A stretch of DNA of 64,000 nucleotides from Variovorax sp. HW608 (GCF_900090195.1 NZ_LT607803.1:1550001-1614000), one strand, 5' to 3'. Positions 26,838 through 35,220 are shown, numbered from the stretch's first letter. Program-made: numbers and translations. Notes: a model not told the origin generated them from the letters alone.

Positions 26838-27872
26838 ATGAGCAGCCCCAGACTCGATGGTCGAGTGCCGATCCACGTGTTGACCGGCTTCCTCGGCAGC
26901 GGCAAGACGACGCTGCTGCGCCACCTGCTGGCCGACACGGACCTGGCGGACACCGCGGTCGTCATCAACGAATTCGGCGAGGTCGGGCTTGACCACCTGC
27001 TCGTGCGGGAAGTTGCCGAAGACGTCGTCCTGCTCAGTTCAGGTTGCATGTGTTGCTCGGTCCGGGACGACCTGGTGTCGACGCTGAGCGAACTGAATGC
27101 CTTGATGCGCAGCGGAGAGATTCCGGCGTTTGCGCGCGTGGTCGTCGAGACGACTGGCATGGCCGACCCTGCACCGATCATGCAAGCCATTCTCAGCGAG
27201 CAAAGCCTGACGCCATGGTTCCGACTCGGGCAGGTGATCACCACGGTCGACGCCGTCAACGGCGACCAGACCCTGGTCCGTCACCGGGAAGCCCGGCAAC
27301 AGTTGGCCACGGCGGACCGGGTGATCCTGACCAAGGCGGATCTGGTCGACGAGTCCGATTGCGCGGCCTTCCTCGAAAAGCTGCGTGCGGCGAACCCAGG
27401 GGCGATCTTCGCGACTTCGAGCAAAGGCCAGTTGCCGGCTCGCGCGGTCTTCGACGAATCCGAAGCGCGGTGGCGCCGACCCGAGTCGATCCTGCCGATC
27501 GTCGCGAACGCACCGGGCGGGAGTGACGCGCCATTGGGTCCACTGGTGGGCCACCATGATGACGCGATCCGAACGTTCACAGTCCATCTGGAGCGCCCCG
27601 TGGAATGGAGCGTCTTTGTCGACTGGCTCGACTTGCTGCTCGCAAACAGGGGCGACTCAATCCTTCGTGTGAAAGGTCTTCTCGGCGTGACGGATGATGA
27701 GCGGCCCGTGGTGGTCCAGGGCGTGCAGCATGTGCTCTATCCCCCGGATCGACTGCCGAGTTGGCCTGCAGGTACGGGCTCGCCCGGATGGATCGTCTTC
27801 ATTGCACGCGACCTCACCGCCCGGGCGATCGAGCATTCACTGCGCTCCGTCTACGAAACCAGCGTCGCCTGA
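26838..27872 (+). CDS. CobW/COG0523-family GTPase (metal chaperone-like)
   Basis: This is a 344-residue G3E GTPase with Walker A G-F-L-G-S-G-K-T-T (17-25), the family metal motif C-M-C-C at 70-73, Walker B V-V-V-E-T-T-G and the guanine motif T-K-A-D. The CobW_C domain occupies roughly the last 100 residues. Members load or allocate metals such as zinc to client enzymes. Here the nearest metal enzymes are the two amidohydrolases of the locus, so a dedicated metallochaperone is an appealing inference. It directly follows the RidA gene and ends 13 bases from the convergent amidohydrolase. Confidence 0.92.
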   Translation: MSSPRLDGRVPIHVLTGFLGSGKTTLLRHLLADTDLADTAVVINEFGEVGLDHLLVREVAEDVVLLSSGCMCCSVRDDLVSTLSELNALMRSGEIPAFARVVVETTGMADPAPIMQAILSEQSLTPWFRLGQVITTVDAVNGDQTLVRHREARQQLATADRVILTKADLVDESDCAAFLEKLRAANPGAIFATSSKGQLPARAVFDESEARWRRPESILPIVANAPGGSDAPLGPLVGHHDDAIRTFTVHLERPVEWSVFVDWLDLLLANRGDSILRVKGLLGVTDDERPVVVQGVQHVLYPPDRLPSWPAGTGSPGWIVFIARDLTARAIEHSLRSVYETSVA

Positions 27873-27885
27873 ATCCGCTCTCCCA

Positions 27886-29325
27886 TCAGTTGCCGCCGTC
27901 GTAAAGCGTCGTTGTCGTTTCGACACCCTCTTCGTGCAGGCCTGCCCGCTTGACCGCGGCGGCAGCGAGTTCCCTGGCCTTGCGGCGCAGTTCGACTTCA
28001 TCGACGCCGTGCACCTTGCCATCGCTGAAGAGCACCTTCCCATCGACCCAGGTCTGCGAGATGGAAGCGGTGGAAGCCGAGAACACCAGCGCCTGCAGCG
28101 GGTCGTGAAACGGCGTCCATTCGATATGGTCGAGGTCGAAAAGAATGAAGTCGGCCTTCTTGCCTACTTCGAGCGAGCCGATATCGTGGTCCCACATGGC
28201 GGCCTTGGCGCCGTCGATCGTAGCGGCCCGCAACGCCTGGCGTGCGGTGAAGATATCGGGCTTCATGCGTGCATCCTTGAACATGCCGGCGACCAGCAGC
28301 ATCTGCCGCATCAGGTTCATGTTGCCGGCCGCGGACACGCCATCGGTGCCCAATCCGACCGTGACGCCGGCAGCCACCAACTCCGGATACTTGCCAATCG
28401 CGGTGGCGCCCTTTCCGAGCTTGAAAGACGAGCAGGGGCAAAAGGCCACCTTGGCGCCGCGACGCGCGAGCAAGGAAACCTCTTCATCGCTCACCGCCGC
28501 ACCGTGTGCGATCACCAGGTTGGAGCCGATGCCGCCGGCACGATCGATGCGCGTGATGGGCCACATGCCGTACTTGCCCTCGCAGACCTTGGCCTCTTCG
28601 ATCGAAGTGGCCAAGTGGTAGGTGGTGCCAACGCCGAGTCGTTCCGCAAGCTTCTGGGCACCCACGTGCAGTTCGAGCGTGCAGGGCTCCTTGCCCTCGA
28701 TATTCACCCAGCAGCGCACGCGACCGTCGAGCGCTCCATCGTATTTGCGGACGCAGGCCTCGAGCTCGGCCAGCGCAGCCTCGGCGCTCGGAAAGAAGTG
28801 ATGCCGCGCCATCTCCTCGGTCCAGCCGCGCGGCAACTCGGCCGGCGGATTGTCCGCAGCGTGTCGCCCTGTCACGCCGCGGATGCCGGTCTTCTCCATG
28901 GCCCGGACGGTGATGCCCGGGTCGTACTGGGAGCCCATGTCGATGAAGCAGGTCGTCCCGTTGCGAAGCATCTCGGTGATACCCAACAACGCACCCCAGT
29001 ACTCGTCCTCTTCGGTGATGTGGGCGTAGAAGGGCTTGGCCCAGTGAAAGACCCATGCCCGGGTGTTCAGGTTGTCGGGGAAGACGGCCCGCGACAGCGT
29101 TTCGGACAGGTGAACGTGGCTGTCCACGAAGCCCGGGCAAATGCCGAGCATTCGACCGTCTATCACGCGGTCGTACTTCCCGCCCTTGTACTTTGTCGTG
29201 ATGACTTCGGCAGAGCCGATGTCGAGGATGCGGTCGTTCTCGATGACGATGCTGGCATCGCGAAGGACGGTGTCCTTGTCGTCGACAAGAAACGCAAATT
29301 CAAGGTGCTCGATCAGCGTACGCAT
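27886..29325 (-). CDS. amidohydrolase of the TrzN/AtzA/SsnA-like deaminase group
   Basis: This is a 479-residue metal hydrolase. It has P-G-F-V-D-S-H-V-H-L-S-E (first metal His pair), V-I-A-H-G-A-A-V-S and L-G-T-D-G-V-S-A-A-G-N for the last metal Asp, and a C-terminal beta-sandwich with G-K-K-A-D-F-I-L-F-D. This subfamily covers guanine and S-adenosylhomocysteine deaminases, chlorohydrolases and formimino hydrolases acting on C-N or C-Cl bonds of heterocycles or amidines. The start at 29325 is a good ATG. It is the last gene of the second catabolic operon, 23 bases after the M24 gene. Confidence 0.9.
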   Translation of the reverse strand: MRTLIEHLEFAFLVDDKDTVLRDASIVIENDRILDIGSAEVITTKYKGGKYDRVIDGRMLGICPGFVDSHVHLSETLSRAVFPDNLNTRAWVFHWAKPFYAHITEEDEYWGALLGITEMLRNGTTCFIDMGSQYDPGITVRAMEKTGIRGVTGRHAADNPPAELPRGWTEEMARHHFFPSAEAALAELEACVRKYDGALDGRVRCWVNIEGKEPCTLELHVGAQKLAERLGVGTTYHLATSIEEAKVCEGKYGMWPITRIDRAGGIGSNLVIAHGAAVSDEEVSLLARRGAKVAFCPCSSFKLGKGATAIGKYPELVAAGVTVGLGTDGVSAAGNMNLMRQMLLVAGMFKDARMKPDIFTARQALRAATIDGAKAAMWDHDIGSLEVGKKADFILFDLDHIEWTPFHDPLQALVFSASTASISQTWVDGKVLFSDGKVHGVDEVELRRKARELAAAAVKRAGLHEEGVETTTTLYDGGN

Positions 29326-29348
29326 GGAAATCTTTCCAGTGTTGTTCT

Positions 29349-30488
29349 TCAGCCCTTGACGACCAGCAGCTTGTCGGTGTTGGCATAGTCGGACAGCAAC
29401 TCGCAGCCGTCGGCGGTGACGAGCAGCATGTCCTTGTTTTGCATGCCGAAACCGAAGCCGGTTTCATAGCACAGCGGCTCGAACCCCAGGACCATTCCTT
29501 CCTCAATCACTGCGTCGCTGCCAGGCCGGCCAAGGACCGGTGTCTTTCCGAGGTAGGGATCTTCGTGGAGGTGCAGACCGATGCCGTGCCCGACGAACGA
29601 GATCGGCGGCAAGTCCATCTCCGAGAGCTTCGCGATGAATGCGTCGTAGATCGCGCAGCAGCTCGCGCCGGGCTTGACCATCTCCATGATCCGGTACTTG
29701 CAGTCGACGAGGTGTTGCCAGATCTTCTCCGCATGCGGCGGCGCCTCCTGGACAACCGCGGTGCGACATACGCCGGCCTGGTAACCGTCGATGACCGAGA
29801 AGATCTCGACGCGGCAGACGTCACGCGCCTTGAGCCGGCGTTCGCTCGGACCGACATTCGGCAGCACGCTGCGCTCGCCGGTGGCGACGATCATGAGCTT
29901 GAAGTGCTCCGCCCCCAATGCATAGACGTTGCGGGTCAGGTGACCTGCGATATCCATCTCCGAGTCGCCCGCCTTGACGGACGCCAGTGCATCGGTGATG
30001 GCCTGGTCGGCAATGCGCGACAGACGGCGAAGCAGCTCGATCTCTTCCGGCGTCTTGATCTGGCGCAGCCGCGCGAGGATATGTTCGCAGCGCTCGAAGC
30101 GGGCTTCCGGAATCGCCTTGCGCAGGCGCTCAAAATCGCCTGCAGGCAGATAGTCCATCTCCATCCCGATGCGCGCCTGTGAGAGCCCGAGCTTCTTGAG
30201 TTGCTCCGCCAAAACCACCATCGCGTCGTCGGTGAACTCCGCCCAGATGCGCGTGGGTACGTCGGGCGCGCGACGCTTCACCGTGCTGGCCTCCATGTCC
30301 ACCGAGAACAACTCGGTCTTTCCGTCGGCCCGGACGATGGCCATCGCGTGCCGATGCCGGATCAGCGGTTGCGACGGCACGACAAAGCCCGTCGCGTAGG
30401 CGTAGTTTTCAGGCGAGCACGACACCATGGCGTCGAGCCCGTTTTCGGCCATGGCCTTGACTTGGCGTTCGATGATTGCTTTGCGCAT
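29349..30488 (-). CDS. M24-family (creatinase/Xaa-Pro peptidase-like) protein lacking usual metal ligands
   Basis: This is a 379-residue pita-bread-fold protein with a creatinase-type N-terminal domain and M24 core. Active-site His-like segments G-H-G-I-G-L-H-L-H-E and F-E-P are present. The places where M24 peptidases carry the metal aspartates read R-V-E-I-F-S-V-I and A-G-V-C-R-T, and the final glutamate region reads M-Q-N-K-D-M. So most metal ligands appear replaced, as in metal-free creatinase. The ATG at 30488 has AAGGA upstream. In this operon a creatinase-like C-N hydrolysis is more credible than proline peptidase activity, but the substrate is unknown. Confidence 0.85.
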   Translation of the reverse strand: MRKAIIERQVKAMAENGLDAMVSCSPENYAYATGFVVPSQPLIRHRHAMAIVRADGKTELFSVDMEASTVKRRAPDVPTRIWAEFTDDAMVVLAEQLKKLGLSQARIGMEMDYLPAGDFERLRKAIPEARFERCEHILARLRQIKTPEEIELLRRLSRIADQAITDALASVKAGDSEMDIAGHLTRNVYALGAEHFKLMIVATGERSVLPNVGPSERRLKARDVCRVEIFSVIDGYQAGVCRTAVVQEAPPHAEKIWQHLVDCKYRIMEMVKPGASCCAIYDAFIAKLSEMDLPPISFVGHGIGLHLHEDPYLGKTPVLGRPGSDAVIEEGMVLGFEPLCYETGFGFGMQNKDMLLVTADGCELLSDYANTDKLLVVKG

Positions 30489-30525
30489 CTCGGGTTTCCT
30501 TGGGATAAGAGAGGGACGTTCGCGT

Positions 30526-31686
30526 TCAGTCGCGCACTTGGTACTTTTCGATCTTCGCGAGATCGACGTCGATGCCCATGCCAGGCCCCGTCGGGACCTC
30601 GATGGCGCCATCCACGAGCTTCATCGGTGCGACGATCAGGTCGTCCCGGTAATAGATGCCTCCCACCTGGCCCTTCTGCCACTCTGCTGGCGTTGACACT
30701 GGAACGACGCACGACAACGTGGCCGCCGGTGCCGCGGCCGCCAGGTGGATGTTGGCGAGATTGCCGACTCCGGTCTCAACGGAACCGTTGACGTTGCAGA
30801 TGATGCCCGCAGCCCTGCAAACAGCGGCGACTTCCATCGCCTTGTAGAGACCGCCCGGCTTGGTCGTGTAGATCGACACGATCTGCGCCGCACGGCGTTC
30901 GCTGATCTGGATGGCGTCGTGGGCGTTCCAGGCAGACTCGTCCGCCATGACAGGAGGGTCGATGGCGCGCGCCACTTCGGCAATCCGCTCGATGCCCATG
31001 ACGGGCTGTTCGACATACTTGAGCCGATACTTCTCCATGGCACGCACCGTGGAGATAGCCTCGCCGGGCGTGCGGTAGCCTTCGTTGGCGTCGACACAGA
31101 GTTCGACATCCTCACCCACGGCGCCGCGAACGGTTCGGACCATCTCGATGTCGCGCTTCGCGTCGACGCCGATCTTGATCTTGATCGTCTTGATGCCCTC
31201 GGCCGCAACCTGAGCCACCTCCTTCTCCGCCTCGGCGATCGAAATCAGGCCGATGGAATGCGTGACCGGAATACGGGCTCGGGCCCTGCCACCCAACAGC
31301 ATGTGCACCGGTAGATCCAGCCAGCGGCCGGTGACGTCATAGGCCGCGAATTCCACCGCTGCCTTGGCATAGGGATAGCCGCGGATCACCGCATCCATAC
31401 GGGCATGCATTTCGGCGAAGTTGCCGAGCTCAACGCCGGCGAGCGCTGGCGCCAGGTACTTCTGGATGACCAACTGCGCGATGGACACGGACTCACCGAA
31501 GTAGCGACCGAATTCGCCGCCCCAATCCTTCAGTGCTGGCGCCTCACCCCAGCCTACACGACCGTCGCTGTCCGTCAGTCGCACCAGAAGGTACCGGCCG
31601 ATCGACTCGGTCAATCCGGTCCATTTGTGCTCGCGCCGGGTCGGCAACTGCACGAGCAATGTCTCTATCGCCTTGATCGTTGGCAT
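30526..31686 (-). CDS. enolase-superfamily enzyme, muconate-cycloisomerase-like subgroup
   Basis: This is a 386-residue mandelate racemase/muconate lactonising family protein. The catalytic set is complete for the MLE subgroup: Lys169-x-Lys171 (I-K-I-K), metal ligands Asp199, Glu226 and Asp249, and Lys276 on the other face. Such enzymes racemise or epimerise amino-acid derivatives and dipeptides or cycloisomerise dienoic acids, all by proton abstraction next to a carboxylate. It is the first gene of the second catabolic operon, directly behind the second operator. A racemase or epimerase for an N-acyl amino acid-like intermediate is the most likely role here. Confidence 0.92.
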   Translation of the reverse strand: MPTIKAIETLLVQLPTRREHKWTGLTESIGRYLLVRLTDSDGRVGWGEAPALKDWGGEFGRYFGESVSIAQLVIQKYLAPALAGVELGNFAEMHARMDAVIRGYPYAKAAVEFAAYDVTGRWLDLPVHMLLGGRARARIPVTHSIGLISIAEAEKEVAQVAAEGIKTIKIKIGVDAKRDIEMVRTVRGAVGEDVELCVDANEGYRTPGEAISTVRAMEKYRLKYVEQPVMGIERIAEVARAIDPPVMADESAWNAHDAIQISERRAAQIVSIYTTKPGGLYKAMEVAAVCRAAGIICNVNGSVETGVGNLANIHLAAAAPAATLSCVVPVSTPAEWQKGQVGGIYYRDDLIVAPMKLVDGAIEVPTGPGMGIDVDLAKIEKYQVRD

Positions 31687-31754
31687 TCAGTGGCTCCTCG
31701 GATACCTGCTCACTCGCGTCATGCAGCTCATCTGCCGACCACCTACGAACAGTG

Positions 31755-31790
31755 TGATCACAGTATGTGATCAAATGGAATCGTTGTCAA
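31755..31790 (-). promoter_or_regulatory. promoter of the enolase-superfamily operon with second TGATCAC-N5-GTGATCA operator
   Basis: On the minus strand a perfect -35 TTGACA (31790-31785) is followed after exactly 17 bases by the -10 CATACT (31767-31762). The operator TGATCAC-AGTAT-GTGATCA at 31755-31773 covers that -10. Arms and spacing equal those of the gntR operator at 25504-25522. The start codon of the first gene is about 70 bases downstream. The repeat of a 14-base pattern at the two promoter regions of one locus is very unlikely by chance, so shared repression by GntR is a strong inference. Confidence 0.82.
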
Positions 31791-31840
31791 TATCCCGATT
31801 CGCCGAGGTTTCACACATCAATTCATGAAAGGAATGGTTC

Positions 31841-32137
31841 GTGCTGGTCGAAACTACAAACTACTACGCCCGTCCTGGGCAGGAAGCGGCAGTGCTTGCG
31901 CAGCGTCGGCATGCCAGCGCTATCAGAGCTCGCCTTGGGCTACTTCCCGGCGAGATCTTCACCAAGGTTGAAGGGGCCGGGCCAGACGTCCGGTGGCAAT
32001 GCGTGTTCGAGACGCAAGAAGCCTACGAGGCGGACATGGCGACACGTGCGCGGAGCCCGGAGTTTGCTGAGGCCCGGCAGTACATGCACCAGCTTGTACA
32101 GCGGTTTGAGCGCCACCTGGAGAAACTGGCGCTCTAG
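31841..32137 (+). CDS. small protein, possibly a dimeric alpha-beta barrel (ABM/NIPSNAP-like)
   Basis: This is a 98-residue protein. It opens with a beta strand and Y-A-R-P-G-Q-E-A-A-V-L, then a helix, as in antibiotic-biosynthesis-monooxygenase-like and EthD/NIPSNAP small barrels, which often handle unstable pathway intermediates. No cofactor residues are evident. The GTG at 31841 has AAGGA about eight bases upstream. It is divergent from the enolase-superfamily operon across the second GntR operator, so it could be in the same regulon. Its end overlaps the end of the convergent small gene by four bases. Confidence 0.65.
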   Translation: MLVETTNYYARPGQEAAVLAQRRHASAIRARLGLLPGEIFTKVEGAGPDVRWQCVFETQEAYEADMATRARSPEFAEARQYMHQLVQRFERHLEKLAL

Positions 32138-32364
32138 CGTCGTCGCGGACCGGAAAAACCCAGGGAAGGATCGATTCCGACCGGGCGAAGCCACTCAATC
32201 GCCGCCTCCGATGGCGGCATGCCTCGTAGGTGGTGGTCGTGCGCAAGATCCTCGGCGACCCCTTCAAGCTGTTCCGGGTCCACGGTCCTCCACCGCTTCG
32301 ATAGCTCATGGGCACATGCGGCTATCCACACGCTTTCCGGGAGGTCGACGGGTCGGGGTTCCAT
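32134..32364 (-). CDS. small uncharacterised protein
   Basis: This 76-residue acidic/helical protein reads like a natural protein: E-S-V-W-I-A-A-C-A-H-E-L, R-W-R-T-V-D-P-E-Q-L-E and P-S-E-A-A-I-E-W-L-R-P. I do not recognise a characterised family. The ATG at 32364 lacks an obvious ribosome site. It faces the barrel-like gene tail to tail and lies head to head, 86 bases away, with the 247-residue gene of the PIN module. It may mark the left edge of the accessory patch. Confidence 0.5.
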   Translation of the reverse strand: MEPRPVDLPESVWIAACAHELSKRWRTVDPEQLEGVAEDLAHDHHLRGMPPSEAAIEWLRPVGIDPSLGFSGPRRR

Positions 32365-32450
32365 GTCGCCAAGAATACTGGATATTCATACAGTATTCAA
32401 GTACGCTCCGAATGCGCCTAGTGCTGGCAGAATCCAGAAAGGTAACCGTC

Positions 32451-33194
32451 ATGAAACAACCCGACTGGCAATACGAGCTTCATGTGCACGGCATTTCGAA
32501 AGGGAAGCTGTCGCTGGACGACTTCGCAGAGCTATCGAAGAAGCTCGCTGACTTGCTCGGGTCGAAGGAGAAGGTGCATTTCGGCGCCCTGAAGAACGGG
32601 AGTGCCCGGTTCCAACTCAAGGTGGAGCCTCCAGTTCGCCAGACAGTCAGCGTTCAACTTCTGCGAGCGAAGAACGATGACGGTCCCGGGGCCAACAAAG
32701 TTGTCTGGATCGATGAGTTCCTGGCGAAGAAAGGTTGGCACGGCGAACTCAAGAACGAACAGGGCAACGTCGTCATCAACTTCCCGGGTGCAATCAACAA
32801 GCCAGCCCCCGAACCCGTGCAGACGGTACAGCAAGCCAGCACGATCGTCGGCCAAGTCATAAAGATTGGTGGCCGGGATGAAACCGTCCCTATGCAGATC
32901 CGAACCCCTGACGGCCCGTTCGTCGATGTGAATGTGAAGGGTCGGGAGCAAGCCAGGAAGCTTGGCCATCATCTCTTCGGCGCTGATCTGAAGTTCAGCG
33001 GCAACGCGACATGGACGAGGGACGAAGCGGGTCAATGGAGTTGCAGCGATATGGAAGTGCTTTCTTTCGAAGAACCGGACCCCAGTTCATTGGTTGACCT
33101 GTTCGCTTCGCTTCAGCAGGTTCCGGACAACCAGTGGCACAGCGTTGATGACCCGATCGCGGAATGGAAGAAGCAGCACCGGGAGGACCACTGA
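32451..33194 (+). CDS. uncharacterised 247-residue protein encoded upstream of and overlapping a PIN nuclease gene
   Basis: This is a soluble, charged protein without a recognised domain. The N-terminal 80 residues look like an alpha/beta unit (Y-E-L-H-V-H-G-I-S-K-G-K then helix), with a Pro/Gln linker near 115-128 and a beta-rich second half. The ATG at 32451 has GAAAGG ten bases upstream. The stop overlaps the PIN gene start (TGATG), so the two are translationally coupled and probably act together. It is much longer than VapB-type antitoxins and has no DNA-binding motif that I can see. Base composition appears lower in GC than the flanking catabolic and copper genes, suggesting acquisition. 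Confidence 0.8.
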   Translation: MKQPDWQYELHVHGISKGKLSLDDFAELSKKLADLLGSKEKVHFGALKNGSARFQLKVEPPVRQTVSVQLLRAKNDDGPGANKVVWIDEFLAKKGWHGELKNEQGNVVINFPGAINKPAPEPVQTVQQASTIVGQVIKIGGRDETVPMQIRTPDGPFVDVNVKGREQARKLGHHLFGADLKFSGNATWTRDEAGQWSCSDMEVLSFEEPDPSSLVDLFASLQQVPDNQWHSVDDPIAEWKKQHREDH

Positions 33195-33790
33195 TGAAGG
33201 TGCTGATCGATAGCAATGCACTGATCGCTCTTCTCGATCCGCGTGTCCCGAAGAGCTTGGCGGATCGGATGAAGGGGCTGCTAGAAGACATCGACAAGTC
33301 CAATGGGAAGCTGATCATCCCGGCACAGGTTGTCGGCGAATACATCGCGGGGGCTGGGCCCGCTGGTCAACCCATCCTCACCGGCCTCGTAAAGAACCGA
33401 CGCATCGAAGTCGTGAGCTTCGACCATGTGGCGGCGACTGAATGTGCGCTGATGGATCGGGCGGCTCAGGCGACTGGGAACAAGCGAGCCCCTCTCGCCC
33501 GGGACGCCATCTGGCAGAAGGTGAAGGTAGACCGCCAGATCGTGGCGATTGCAAAGGTCCACGGGGTGGATGTGATCGTCTCGACTGACGGCGATATCCC
33601 GAAGCTCGCCCAAGCGGTCAACATTCGATCAGTCCCAGTCAGGGACTTGCCGCTTCCGGTCTGGGCGCAGCAGCTTCATATCGACGGGATAGCCGAGGTA
33701 GCCTTGGAAGCACCGCCCAAAACGGCAGTATCGGCGCCTCGCCGCATGAACCTCGGTCGAAAAAGTCCGCCAACTCCGGGCGGCGTCTGA
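33194..33790 (+). CDS. PIN-domain ribonuclease-like protein
   Basis: This is a 198-residue protein with a PIN fold in the first 150 residues. Candidate acidic metal ligands are Asp6 (V-L-I-D-S-N-A-L), Glu49 (V-G-E-Y), Asp113 (V-D-R-Q-I-V-A-I-A) and Asp132/Asp134 (S-T-D-G-D-I). PIN proteins cut RNA and are often toxins (VapC) or parts of defence systems. A basic C-terminal tail of about 40 residues is extra relative to typical 130-residue VapC. It is coupled to the 247-residue gene and ends 9 bases from the convergent 291-residue gene. Confidence 0.83.
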   Translation: MKVLIDSNALIALLDPRVPKSLADRMKGLLEDIDKSNGKLIIPAQVVGEYIAGAGPAGQPILTGLVKNRRIEVVSFDHVAATECALMDRAAQATGNKRAPLARDAIWQKVKVDRQIVAIAKVHGVDVIVSTDGDIPKLAQAVNIRSVPVRDLPLPVWAQQLHIDGIAEVALEAPPKTAVSAPRRMNLGRKSPPTPGGV

Positions 33791-33799
33791 GCGAGTGGT

Positions 33800-34675
33800 T
33801 TACTTCCGGCCCGGTGAGGCAGCAACCGGATTGGACTTGGGCTTCTTGCTGTCCAACCGCCGCAAGATCAAGTGGATGGTGGACAGGTAGACATAGAACA
33901 TCCAACTGAGCCACAGAGAAGCGTCGTAGTCGGTCTTCTGTTTGTCGTTGTGATGGCGAATCCCGAAGTTGTTCGCGATGTTGAAGAGGTCCGCCTCATC
34001 CTTGCTGGTGATCGCTTCCCCCAACCTAGGACGCAGGGCTTCCAGTACTCCAGCCAGGTCCGCCACCGCATGACGCCGGGTATCAAGCGATGCACCGTGG
34101 CGACGGTACTCGGTCTTCGCTGCCTCGATCCGTTCCGCGATGGTCTTGTCCTCTGTCGGAACGGTGGCCTCGTAGAGTTGCTCGAAGCCGCTGGGGGGTA
34201 GCTGAAGGATCAGGCCATCCGGGGATAGCTCGAACCTGCGTTCATACAGAGCCAAAAGCTCGTTGATCCGCTTCCTGAACTCCCGTTGACCCGCTGCCCT
34301 GTCGAACGTCTCCCAATGCATCCCGCACTGGTTGTACGAATGCATATGCCCGTCCATCGGCTTGGAGACACGATCGAAAAGAAACTCGATCATGTCGAAC
34401 AGATCGTCTTCCGAATAGCTCCTTGCCCAGCCGTTGATGGGCCACAACTGACGATCCTTTCGGAGCGTGACAAGGAGCGTGTACTCGATATCCGAAATCT
34501 TTCCCTTGATGCCGTCCGGCTCATCGACGCAGAAGAAGCCGAAGTATTCGTGCGTATAGCCTTCATCCTCAAGCTGCGCATACAGCCTGACGAACAGATC
34601 GCGGATGGTTTTCAACTCCAGGCCAGCCGAGCGCGGATTGATTCCGGTCCGGAGCGAATAGGGCACTTTCGGCAT
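33800..34675 (-). CDS. uncharacterised 291-residue protein, possible HEPN-like C terminus
   Basis: This protein of unknown function has a basic N terminus, a central charged helical region and a C-terminal helical part with N-I-A-N-N-F-G-I-R-H-H-N-D-K-Q and W-L-S-W-M-F-Y-V-Y. The R-H-H motif between helices recalls HEPN-type nucleases such as AbiJ-related proteins, but the classical R-x4-6-H spacing is not met, so this is only a hint. The ATG at 34675 is the first start. It is convergent with the PIN gene, nine bases away, in the same low-GC patch. A role in defence or RNA metabolism is speculative. Confidence 0.65.
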   Translation of the reverse strand: MPKVPYSLRTGINPRSAGLELKTIRDLFVRLYAQLEDEGYTHEYFGFFCVDEPDGIKGKISDIEYTLLVTLRKDRQLWPINGWARSYSEDDLFDMIEFLFDRVSKPMDGHMHSYNQCGMHWETFDRAAGQREFRKRINELLALYERRFELSPDGLILQLPPSGFEQLYEATVPTEDKTIAERIEAAKTEYRRHGASLDTRRHAVADLAGVLEALRPRLGEAITSKDEADLFNIANNFGIRHHNDKQKTDYDASLWLSWMFYVYLSTIHLILRRLDSKKPKSNPVAASPGRK

Positions 34676-35220
34676 GAACCGATTATCTGTTGCGGGGTAT
34701 GCAGTCGATCAGCTATGCCGGTGCTGGACTGAGGCGCAGTGGCGGCCCGTGAGCCCGGAATCCTCGAACTGGGACTCACATCCGGCTCACACTTCAACCT
34801 AAGTTCTTGTCCCGATTCGGGATTTCAGTTTTCTGCATCATTGGACCTACCTCGACGGCCTGTCCCCGAGCAACCCTCGACTACCGGTCCTCGCACAACC
34901 GTGAGGCTCCTTCCTAACCGGGCCCCTTTGCAGACGTTCCCGCATCCCTAACCGAACGTCGGCAACCTCTATAACTGCAGTTGGATGGGCATCGCCGACG
35001 TGCTCGAGCGTCGAATCACGGCGCTGGCCTATTTTCTCCGCGCTCTCGGTCCATGCCCTCCTCCGGGCCCTGCAACGCACGCGTATACACGCGCCGGTTC
35101 GAAGCGGCCCATGCCACCAAGAACGGCGGCCGCTTCGGTGCGCCGATCCTCAATGGAATTGCCTGTGTGAAGCACGGAACGCCGCCAGGCGCTACGCCGA
35201 TGACGAAGCGTCGACCTGGC
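34676..35220. other. 545-base stretch without a supportable gene
   Basis: No open frame here has convincing codon structure, a ribosome site or family likeness on either strand. The sequence is of mixed composition with AT-richer pieces near 34800-34830. It separates the PIN-module patch from the decaying HAD/LigD region and may be a recombination junction or eroded coding sequence. I saw no clear hairpin, tRNA-like segment or direct repeats marking an attachment site. Confidence 0.4.

Noticed and set aside
35095..35110. GGTTCGAAG resembling a tRNA T-arm, considered as an attachment site remnant
   Set aside because: No acceptor stem or D-arm can be folded around it and no duplicate flank was found.
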